Shown piece after piece: positions 7,411-13,460 of a stretch of 17,240 nt of DNA (position 1 is its first letter; each line of letters starts with the position of its first letter). The stretch is from an uncultured Neglectibacter sp. (GTDB taxonomy: Bacteria > Bacillota > Clostridia > Oscillospirales > Acutalibacteraceae). Location of the stretch: contig CALFFN010000008.1 of NCBI GenBank assembly GCA_937958185.1, forward strand, positions 1 to 17,240, written 5' to 3'. The notes under the pieces are model-generated. The model did not search any database, was not told the DNA's origin, and saw only the letters and a program-made list of their open reading frames with translations. The translations under genes and the position numbers were made by a program.

Positions 7411-7698
7411 GCAAAGGTTTCAAAAATTTTCCTTACGTCCGCGGTTCCACCCGGATTCAAAGCGCCGCCCTCCTGAGCGGAAGACCGGGCGCTTCCTCGT
7501 TATGGCAGGTAACGATGCCAGCCGTCTGTCCTTAAACCGCTTTTTTACAAAATCGGCGTTCGGCAGCCGCTCAAAGGTGGTACCCCTGTCCCGGCGGATT
7601 GCTCCGCCTCGCCGCCGGCGCTTTCAGCCCATGGCGCCAGCTCTCTTTTGCGGGATTTTCGGAAACAGGGACTTCCTTTTCTCAGCGTTTCTCGTATT
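7370..7698 (-). promoter_or_regulatory. T-box riboswitch leader of thrS (threonine-specific)
   Basis: The minus-strand leader contains the conserved T-box sequence GGGTGGAACCGCGG (7452–7439). It also has Stem I apical-loop features, AGAGAG (7646–7641) and GGCTGAAAG (7629–7621). A terminator lies at 7370–7410. The Stem I 3' side reads GGGGTACCACCTTTGA. Either candidate specifier triplet there (7581–7579 or 7578–7576) is ACC, a threonine codon. Uncharged tRNA-Thr should pair with the specifier and the T-box bulge and switch the terminator to the antiterminator, raising thrS expression under threonine starvation. Confidence 0.93.
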
Positions 7699-7704
7699 GA
7701 AGCC

Positions 7705-7733
7705 ATCATAGCATTGGAAAAAATGTTTGTCAA
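7705..7733 (-). promoter_or_regulatory. Sigma-A promoter of the thrS T-box transcript
   Basis: On the minus strand TTGACA (7733–7728), a 17-bp spacer and TATGAT (7710–7705) place the start near 7698, just upstream of T-box Stem I. Confidence 0.88.
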
Positions 7734-7818
7734 GAGGGAAAACGCCGGGAAAATTCGGAAAAATTTCAATTTTGTAACCGTATTGTAACTAAATTCTGAA
7801 GAAAAAGTTACAATTTTC

Positions 7819-7848
7819 TTGACAATAGGGGCTGTTTGGAGATACAAT
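7819..7848 (+). promoter_or_regulatory. Sigma-A promoter of rny
   Basis: TTGACA (7819–7824) and TACAAT (7843–7848) are separated by 18 bp, giving a start near 7855. It diverges from the thrS promoter, with about 85 bp between the -35 boxes. Confidence 0.75.
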
Positions 7849-7854
7849 TAGAAA

Positions 7855-8138
7855 CGGAATGCACACGGTGCTTTTTATATATATCTTCTATTTCCTTCAG
7901 TTTTTCATTTTACCATATTACGTTACTTAGGATAAACTCTGGCTGTTTCGGCATTTTTCGCGCTTCGCGGCTGCCGGGCACACCGTAACACAAATGAAAA
8001 AGAAAACCGAACAATAGTGGATGTGACCCGTTCTGCATTTCCGGAGCAAGGGCATGCTTTGCGCTGCCGCTGCTCCGGCATTTCATTTTTAATCATTTTA
8101 GACTTTGAAAACAAAAAACGAGAAAAGGAGGTGCCCAA
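7855..8138 (+). promoter_or_regulatory. Long 5' leader of rny with two hairpins
   Basis: About 280 nt separate the predicted transcription start from the rny start codon, and no gene is visible in them. One hairpin pairs CGGCA (7949–7953) with TGCCG (7972–7976), with CGCG/CGCG nested inside. A second pairs CCGGAGCA (8041–8048) with TGCTCCGG (8071–8078) around a GGCA/TGCC stem, and is followed by CATTTCATTTTT. The second has the look of a weak terminator or attenuator. No known riboswitch class was recognised. Confidence 0.45.
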
Positions 8139-9698
8139 TTGCAGATCCCAATTTGGCTGTGCGTCATCATCGCTGTGGCTGCCGCCGCCCTTGTGGGGGC
8201 GCTGGCGTTCTTCTTTGGAATGTCCTATCGGAAAAACAAGGCGGAATCCGCCATCGGCTCTGCCGAGCAGGAAGCCAAGCGCATTATCGGCGACGCGGTA
8301 AAAACAGCGGAAGCAAAGAAAAAGGAGATCGTGCTGGAGGGTAAGGACGAAGTCCACCGTTTGCGCAATGATTCCGAAAAGGAACTGACCGACCGCAGAA
8401 AAGAAATTCAGCATCAGGAAAGACGAATCCTGCAAAAGGAGGAAAGCCTGGAAAAGAAGCTGGAAAATGTGGAGCGCAAGGAAGAACAGGTAGACCAGAA
8501 GAACAAGAAGGCGGAGGAACGCCTGAAGGAAGCCGAAGCCGTGAAAAAGAGCCAGTTTGACATGCTGGAAAAAATCTCTTCCTTTACGGTGGAACAGGCG
8601 AAAGAATACCTGCTGAAAAACCTGGAAAGCGAGCTGGTGCACGAAAAGGCTGTGAAGGTCATGGAGTACCAGCAGCAGACCAAGGAGGAAAGCGACAGCG
8701 CCGCCCGGGAGATCATCGCCCTGGCGATCCAACGCTGCGCGGCGGATCAGGTATCGGAAGCCGCCATCAGCGTGGTGCCCCTGCCCAACGATGAGATGAA
8801 GGGCCGTATCATCGGCAGGGAGGGCAGGAACATTCGCGCCATCGAGACCCTGACCGGGGTCGACCTGATTATCGACGACACGCCGGAAGCCATTACGCTG
8901 TCCAGCTTTGAGCCGGTTCGCCGGGAGGTTGCCCGTGTGGCGCTGGAAAAGCTCATTTCCGATGGGCGTATCCACCCCACCCGCATTGAGGAGACTGTGG
9001 AAAAAGCCCGCCGCGAGGTGGACGCCACCATCAAGGCGGAGGGCGAACGCGCCGTCATGGAGGTGGGCGTCAACGGGATCCACCACGAGCTTATCAAGCT
9101 TCTGGGACGGCTGCGGTACCGCACCAGCTACGGTCAGAACGTGCTGAACCATTCCATCGAGGTGGCGCTGCTTGCCGGCTTGATGGCGTCTGAGCTGGGG
9201 CTTGACCCCACCATCGCCAAGCGGGCAGGTCTGCTCCACGATATCGGCAAGTCCCTCGATCACGAGATGGAGGGCTCCCACGTGCAGATCGGCGTGGACG
9301 TTGCCAAAAAGTACCGGGAAAGCGAAACCGTCGTTCACGCCATCGCCGCCCACCACGGCGACGTGGAAGCGAAGACCATCATCGCCTGCCTGGTACAGGC
9401 TGCGGATGCCATTTCCGCCGCCAGACCGGGGGCGCGCCGGGAAAATCTGGAAAACTACATCAAGCGGCTGGAAAAGCTGGAGGAGGTCGCTTCCTCCTTC
9501 AACGGTGTGGATAGCTGCTATGCCATTCAGGCAGGCAGAGAGATCCGCGTCATGGTAAAGCCGGAAACGGTCAGCGACGAACAGATGACGCTGCTTGCCA
9601 GAGACATATGCAAGAAAATTGAGGAAGACTTGGACTATCCCGGTCAGATCAAGGTGAACATGATCCGGGAAAGCCGGGCAGTGGATTACGCCAAATAA
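8139..9698 (+). CDS. rny: Ribonuclease Y
   Basis: This is a membrane-anchored endoribonuclease that starts mRNA decay in Firmicutes. The 519-aa length matches the family. It has one N-terminal membrane helix (about 5–27), a long charged coiled coil (about 30–180) and a KH RNA-binding domain with GREG (226–229, in GRIIGREGRNIRAIE). The HD phosphohydrolase domain carries the catalytic H367-D368 pair (LLHDIGKSLDHE). The start is TTG at 8139, because AAAAGGAGGTG lies 5 nt upstream and the protein then begins directly with the anchor. The next genes include ymdB, the usual partner of rny in Bacillus. Confidence 0.97.
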   Translation: MQIPIWLCVIIAVAAAALVGALAFFFGMSYRKNKAESAIGSAEQEAKRIIGDAVKTAEAKKKEIVLEGKDEVHRLRNDSEKELTDRRKEIQHQERRILQKEESLEKKLENVERKEEQVDQKNKKAEERLKEAEAVKKSQFDMLEKISSFTVEQAKEYLLKNLESELVHEKAVKVMEYQQQTKEESDSAAREIIALAIQRCAADQVSEAAISVVPLPNDEMKGRIIGREGRNIRAIETLTGVDLIIDDTPEAITLSSFEPVRREVARVALEKLISDGRIHPTRIEETVEKARREVDATIKAEGERAVMEVGVNGIHHELIKLLGRLRYRTSYGQNVLNHSIEVALLAGLMASELGLDPTIAKRAGLLHDIGKSLDHEMEGSHVQIGVDVAKKYRESETVVHAIAAHHGDVEAKTIIACLVQAADAISAARPGARRENLENYIKRLEKLEEVASSFNGVDSCYAIQAGREIRVMVKPETVSDEQMTLLARDICKKIEEDLDYPGQIKVNMIRESRAVDYAK

Positions 9699-9790
9699 TA
9701 ATCCTGCACAAAGCATTGGGTACACGCCTGTGCATCCGCAAGACTGTCAATAAAACCCTCCAACCGTAGAAACGGAAGGGGGAAGAGTTA

Positions 9791-9825
9791 CGAGAGGGGA
9801 CCATCAGGGTCCCTCTCTCGTTTTT
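9791..9825 (+). terminator. Terminator after rny
   Basis: CGAGAGGGGACC pairs with GGTCCCTCTCTCG (2-nt bulge on the 3' arm) around ATCA and is followed by TTTTT (9821–9825). It separates rny from the kinase and ymdB genes, or allows partial readthrough. No clear promoter was seen between it and the next gene. Confidence 0.85.
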
Positions 9826-9831
9826 CAATCA

Positions 9832-9917
9832 AAACATATTGAGAAAATCTATGATTTCCTCAATATGTTTGAGCGTGAAGAAAAGATTCACGCTCAGGGT
9901 ACACAGATGTGTACCCT
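9832..9917 (+). repeat. Three consecutive hairpins upstream of the P-loop kinase gene
   Basis: Three stems follow each other with essentially no gap. Hairpin 1 pairs 9832–9849 with 9853–9870 (18 bp, one mismatch, loop TAT). Hairpin 2 pairs GAGCGTGAA (9871–9879) with TTCACGCTC (9887–9895). Hairpin 3 pairs GGGTACACA (9897–9905) with TGTGTACCC (9908–9916) and is followed by TTTT. The stems differ in sequence. They lie between the rny terminator and the ribosome binding site of the next gene. The function is unknown; hairpin 3 could terminate weakly. Confidence 0.7.
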
Positions 9918-9954
9918 TTTGTACTGAAAAAGCAAACCTACAGGAGGAAGCGAA

Positions 9955-10467
9955 ATGATCGTGCTGCTTGCCGGGGCGTCCCACACCGGGAAAACCGCGC
10001 TTGCCCAGCGGCTTCTTGAAAAATACGGCTTTCCCTATCTCTCCATCGACCACCTGAAAATGGGGCTGATCCGCAGCGGGCTCACCAGCCTGACGCCGGA
10101 GGACGACGACAAGCTGACCGCCTACCTCTGGCCCGTGCTCCGGGAGATCGTAAAAACGGCGGTGGAGAACGGTCAGAACCTCATCATAGAGGGCTGCTAC
10201 ATTCCCTTTGACTGGCAGAAGGATTTTACGGAAGACTATCTGCGGCAGATCAGGTATTTTTGCCTTGTGATGACGGAATCCTATATCAAAGCCCACTTTC
10301 AGGACATCAGGACCTATGAGAGCGTGATAGAGAACCGCCCGGACGACCCCTCGTTTTCTCTGGAAAACGTGCTGCTGGAAAACAGGCAGAATCTGGAGCT
10401 GTGCAGGAAATACGGGTATAAGCCTGTTTTGATCGACAAGAGCTATCAGGTGGAGATCGAGCTTTGA
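9955..10467 (+). CDS. Small P-loop kinase-like NTPase of unknown substrate (170 aa)
   Basis: The N-terminal MIVLLAGASHTGKT carries a Walker A at residues 7–14 (GASHTGKT). It is followed by YLSIDHLKMGLIRS, a layout seen in small-molecule P-loop kinases (AAA_33, 2-phosphoglycerate kinase and adenylate kinase-like groups). LIIEGCYIP looks like the Walker B strand, and ENRPDD may belong to a lid. The ribosome site AGGAGG is strong. It lies 34 nt upstream of the ymdB-type gene and probably shares its transcript. No specific family could be named with certainty. A phosphotransferase role on a nucleotide or small metabolite is inference. Confidence 0.8.
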   Translation: MIVLLAGASHTGKTALAQRLLEKYGFPYLSIDHLKMGLIRSGLTSLTPEDDDKLTAYLWPVLREIVKTAVENGQNLIIEGCYIPFDWQKDFTEDYLRQIRYFCLVMTESYIKAHFQDIRTYESVIENRPDDPSFSLENVLLENRQNLELCRKYGYKPVLIDKSYQVEIEL

Positions 10468-10501
10468 CGAAAGGGTCTTTTCCCGGAAAGGAGCGAGAAA
10501 A

Positions 10502-11275
10502 ATGAATATTCTCTGTATCGGCGACGTGGTGGGCACAGGGGGCTGCGAGTTCCTGCGGGAACGGCTCCCCGCCCTGAAGAAGCTGAAAGCGATCGACTTT
10601 GTCATTGCCAACGGGGAAAATTCTGCCGACGGCAACGGCGTGACCCCCGCCTCCCTCCGGCATTTGCTGGACAGCGGCGTGGACGTGGTCACCACCGGGA
10701 ACCACAGCTTCCGGCGAAAGGAAGCCTTCGCGCTGTACGATTCCGCGGAAACCCTGCTGCGCCCTGCAAATTTTCCCGACAGAACCACGCCGGGGCGGGG
10801 GCTGTGCATTGTCGATCTGGGCAGGGTGCAGGTCGCCGTGATAAACCTTTTGGGCACGGTGTACCTGGAAAGCCTGAAAAGCCCTTTTGAGACCCTGGAG
10901 GAGCTGCTGAAGATCCCTGACCTGCCCAAGCTCTGCATTGTGGACTTCCACGCGGAAGCCACAGGGGAAAAGCGGGCGATGGGTTTTTTTGCCGACGGCA
11001 GGGTCACCGCCCTGTTCGGCACCCATACCCACGTGCAGACCGCCGATGAATGCGTGCTGCCCAAGGGCACGGGATATATCACCGACGTGGGCATGACAGG
11101 GGCGATCCAGTCCGTTCTGGGTGTAAAGCCGGAGCTTATCATTCGCAAGCTTACCACGAAGCTGCCCGTCCGCTTTGAAAACGCTCCCCCTCCCTGCCAC
11201 ATGGACTGCGTGCTGTTCACCGCCGACGAAAAAACCGGGCTTTGCACCGGCGCGGAACGGATTTCCCTGACGTGA
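10502..11275 (+). CDS. ymdB: YmdB-family metallophosphoesterase (2',3'-cyclic-nucleotide phosphodiesterase type)
   Basis: The 257-aa length and the residues of the dinuclear metal site match Bacillus subtilis YmdB position by position: D8 (GDVVG), E39-N40 (NGEN), N67-H68 (GNH), H150 (DFHAEAT), and H175 and H177 (GTHTHVQTAD). Family members hydrolyse cyclic nucleotides in vitro, and in Bacillus YmdB affects biofilm and motility gene expression. The start ATG at 10502 follows GGAAAGGAG. rny and ymdB are usual neighbours in Firmicutes. Here a P-loop kinase gene and a terminator lie between them. Confidence 0.93.
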   Translation: MNILCIGDVVGTGGCEFLRERLPALKKLKAIDFVIANGENSADGNGVTPASLRHLLDSGVDVVTTGNHSFRRKEAFALYDSAETLLRPANFPDRTTPGRGLCIVDLGRVQVAVINLLGTVYLESLKSPFETLEELLKIPDLPKLCIVDFHAEATGEKRAMGFFADGRVTALFGTHTHVQTADECVLPKGTGYITDVGMTGAIQSVLGVKPELIIRKLTTKLPVRFENAPPPCHMDCVLFTADEKTGLCTGAERISLT

Positions 11276-11312
11276 TTTCCCTCCCCCGGAAAAAGCGGTC
11301 CCAAATGCTTCC

Positions 11313-11340
11313 CGGCTTTTTCAGGAAAGCCGTTGTATTT
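11313..11340 (+). terminator. Weak terminator candidate after ymdB
   Basis: CGGCTTT (11313–11319) pairs with AAAGCCG (11326–11332) around TTCAGG and is followed by TTGTATTTT. It overlaps the -35 box of the next promoter, so its role is uncertain. Confidence 0.35.
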
Positions 11341-11361
11341 TCCGGGGGGCTATGCTATAAT
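11333..11361 (+). promoter_or_regulatory. Sigma-A promoter of the fakA leader transcript
   Basis: TTGTAT (11333–11338), a 17-bp spacer and a perfect TATAAT (11356–11361) give a start near 11368. The spacer is GC-rich and carries TATGC just before the -10 box. Confidence 0.78.
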
Positions 11362-11366
11362 AGACG

Positions 11367-11553
11367 CTAGATTCTGGACTCTAGATGTTAGAGAGGGCAC
11401 AAAAACCTGTGGTCGGGTAATTCCCCTGTGGTTTGTACAAGGAAGCTTCCCGATTGCCCACTGCAAAGTGCTGTTGGCGCGTTTTGCGCTTAAAATAAAT
11501 AAAAATATGCCTATACGCGCAGACCAGACCCGGCTGCGTAACCTCTGAAGGAG
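11367..11553 (+). ncRNA. Structured 5' leader or small RNA candidate ahead of fakA
   Basis: About 185 nt between promoter and start codon hold no gene but several nested stems. CTAGA (11367–11371) pairs with TCTAG (11380–11384). GGGCA (11395–11399) pairs with TGCCC (11455–11459), enclosing TCGGG/CCCGA (11413–11417 with 11449–11453) and TTCC/GGAA. CACT/AGTG, GCGC/GCGC and CGCAG/CTGCG hairpins follow. AGAGG (11392–11396) could pair instead with CCTCT (11542–11546), next to the ribosome binding site GAAGGAG (11547–11553). CCTGTGG occurs twice (11406–11412, 11425–11431). I could not match it to a known riboswitch or 6S RNA. Confidence 0.45.
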
Positions 11554-11561
11554 TGTTTTCC

Positions 11562-13262
11562 GTGATTTCTGGCAGCCAGTTGAAAAATGCGATCATTTCC
11601 GGCTCGAATAACATTGCGAAATACAAGAAGCAGGTCAATGAGCTGAACATCTTCCCTGTGCCGGACGGCGATACGGGCTCGAATATGTCCATGACCATCG
11701 GCGCTGCCGCCGAGGAAATGGACAGCCTTTCGGACAGCGCGTCCGTGGGAGAAGTGGCAAAGAAAGCCGCCTCCTCCATGCTGCGGGGCGCAAGGGGCAA
11801 TTCCGGCGTCATTCTTTCCCTGCTGTTCCGGGGTATCTCCCAGGGGCTGGACGGGAAAGAGACCATCGGCGCGGAAGACATGGTCCGTTCTTTAGAGCTG
11901 GGCGTGGACGCCGCTTACAAGGCGGTGATGAAGCCCACCGAGGGCACGATCCTCACCGTTGCCCGGGTGGCTGCCGAACAGGCGAGAAAGCTGCTGGACG
12001 CTGCCGGGGAGGACGCGGAGCCCGACCCCGTACAGCTGTGGGAAGCCATTTGCGCCGGTGCCGGAGAAGCTCTGGAGGACACCCCGAACCTGCTGCCCGT
12101 GCTGAAAAAGGCTGGGGTGGTGGACGCCGGCGGGCAGGGTTTGTGCCTGATTTTCGAGGGTATGCTCAGCGTGTTCCGGGACGATACCGTGATAGAGTCC
12201 GGGTTGACAAAAGAGGAAAAGGAAGCGGAAACGGCGGAATTTTTCCGCAATGTTGCCGCCGAGTTTGACAGCGAGATCAATTTCACCTACTGCACGGAAT
12301 TTATTGTAGGGCGCGACCCCGACATTCCCAAGGACCCGCTGGAGCTGCGGCTGTTTTTGGAAACCATTGGCGACTGCGTTGTGGTGGTGGACGACGAGGA
12401 GATCATCAAGGTCCACGTCCACACGGAGAACCCCGGCGACGCTTTGCAGATGGCGCTGCAATACGGGCAGCTGCTGACGGTGAAAATCGAGAATATGAAG
12501 GAACAGCACCGCAAGGCGGCGGAGGAAAACGACGCGGCGAAAGCCGCTGCCGCCCAGGCACAGCCGAAGGAAGAAAAGCTTGCGCCCCAGGAGCCTGTGG
12601 AAGAACTGGGCTTCATTTCCGTGGCTGCCGGAGAGGGCTTAAAGGGACTGTTCCAGGAGTTGGGCTGTTCCGTTGTCGTCAGCGGCGGGCAGACCATGAA
12701 CCCCAGCACAGAGGACATTCTGGAAGCCGCCCTTGCCACCCCGGCAAAAAAGGTTTTCGTGCTGCCCAATAACAAGAACATCATTCTGGCGGCGGAGCAG
12801 GCGATCTCTATGGTCACCGACCGGGAGATCATTGTGGTCCCCACCAGGACGATCCCCCAGGGGCTTTCTGCCATGCTGGCGTTTGACCCCGATTCCGACG
12901 CCGAAACAAACCAGGAAGCCATGATGGCAGCCATTGAGAATGTGGACACCGGGCTTGTGACCTTTGCCGCCAGGGATTCCGAATTTGGCGGGCACACCAT
13001 TCGCCGCGGGGACATTCTGGGGCTGACAAACGGCAAGCTGGAATATATCGAGAAAAACCCTGTCGCCGCCTGTGTGAAGGTCGCCCGTTCCTTTGTGACG
13101 AAGCGCACCTCCTTTATCACCCTGGTATACGGCGAGGGGATCACAGAGGAGCAGGCGGAGGAAGCCCGCCGGACGCTGCTCGGGAAGCTCCACTCCGATG
13201 TGGAGATCACCCTGGTCAACGGCGGTCAGCCGGTGTACTACTTTATTATTTCCGTAGAATAA
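11562..13262 (+). CDS. fakA: Fatty acid kinase FakA-like (DAK/DhaL plus DegV-like domains; YloV family)
   Basis: The 566-aa protein has an N-terminal DhaL-type ATP-binding domain with FPVPDGDTGSNMSMT (D35 and D37 bind Mg-ATP) and RGARGNSGVILS. The middle domain has FTYCTEFIVG and KVHVHTENPG, which carries the conserved His pair. An Ala/Gln/Pro-rich linker (near residues 325–345) leads to a C-terminal DegV-like domain. FakA phosphorylates fatty acids bound by a FakB carrier, feeding phospholipid synthesis; no fakB is in the window. GTG 11562 is chosen over GTG 11553, because the latter lies inside the ribosome site GAAGGAG. The gene precedes recG, as in other Firmicutes. Its promoter and structured leader suggest its own control. 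Confidence 0.9.
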   Translation: MISGSQLKNAIISGSNNIAKYKKQVNELNIFPVPDGDTGSNMSMTIGAAAEEMDSLSDSASVGEVAKKAASSMLRGARGNSGVILSLLFRGISQGLDGKETIGAEDMVRSLELGVDAAYKAVMKPTEGTILTVARVAAEQARKLLDAAGEDAEPDPVQLWEAICAGAGEALEDTPNLLPVLKKAGVVDAGGQGLCLIFEGMLSVFRDDTVIESGLTKEEKEAETAEFFRNVAAEFDSEINFTYCTEFIVGRDPDIPKDPLELRLFLETIGDCVVVVDDEEIIKVHVHTENPGDALQMALQYGQLLTVKIENMKEQHRKAAEENDAAKAAAAQAQPKEEKLAPQEPVEELGFISVAAGEGLKGLFQELGCSVVVSGGQTMNPSTEDILEAALATPAKKVFVLPNNKNIILAAEQAISMVTDREIIVVPTRTIPQGLSAMLAFDPDSDAETNQEAMMAAIENVDTGLVTFAARDSEFGGHTIRRGDILGLTNGKLEYIEKNPVAACVKVARSFVTKRTSFITLVYGEGITEEQAEEARRTLLGKLHSDVEITLVNGGQPVYYFIISVE

Positions 13263-13282
13263 TTCATTTTTGCCCAATCGAC

Positions 13283-13423
13283 GCCTTTCTTACATGACAC
13301 TGCGAAAGCGAGGGTCCATTCCGCTGAGCTAATGTGTATTCTCCCCCGCCTGCGGCGGGGGAGAATACACATATAACTTTCAGGACGGACACTTCCACTG
13401 CGAAAGCTCTGTGTAGGAAAGGC
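13283..13423. mobile_element. MITE-like palindromic element between fakA and recG
   Basis: Imperfect terminal inverted repeats bound a 141-bp segment: GCCTTTCTTACATG (13283–13296) against TGTGTAGGAAAGGC (13410–13423), 12 of 14 matching. At its centre is a perfect 19-bp palindrome (13332–13350 with 13354–13372, loop TGC). A 12-nt direct repeat, CACTGCGAAAGC, occurs at 13298–13309 and 13396–13407. No coding capacity and no obvious target duplication were seen. It may also act as an end structure for the fakA mRNA. The mobile origin is inference. Confidence 0.5.
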
Positions 13424-13460
13424 TTCTTTTTTGGAAACCACCGGGAAGGAGGATACCGCC

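Noticed and set aside
7344..7460. 39-residue N-terminal extension of ThrRS
   Set aside because: This DNA forms the T-box antiterminator and terminator. The family start and ribosome site are at 7343.
7923..9725. 600-codon minus-strand open frame
   Set aside because: It lies opposite rny over its full length. The rny protein has all family motifs, and the antisense translation has none.
9829..11304. 491-codon minus-strand open frame
   Set aside because: It is opposite the P-loop kinase and ymdB-type genes, both supported by motifs and ribosome sites.
11367..11553. 6S RNA, SRP RNA or known riboswitch
   Set aside because: I could not find the conserved core of any of these classes, so it is left as an unclassified structured leader.
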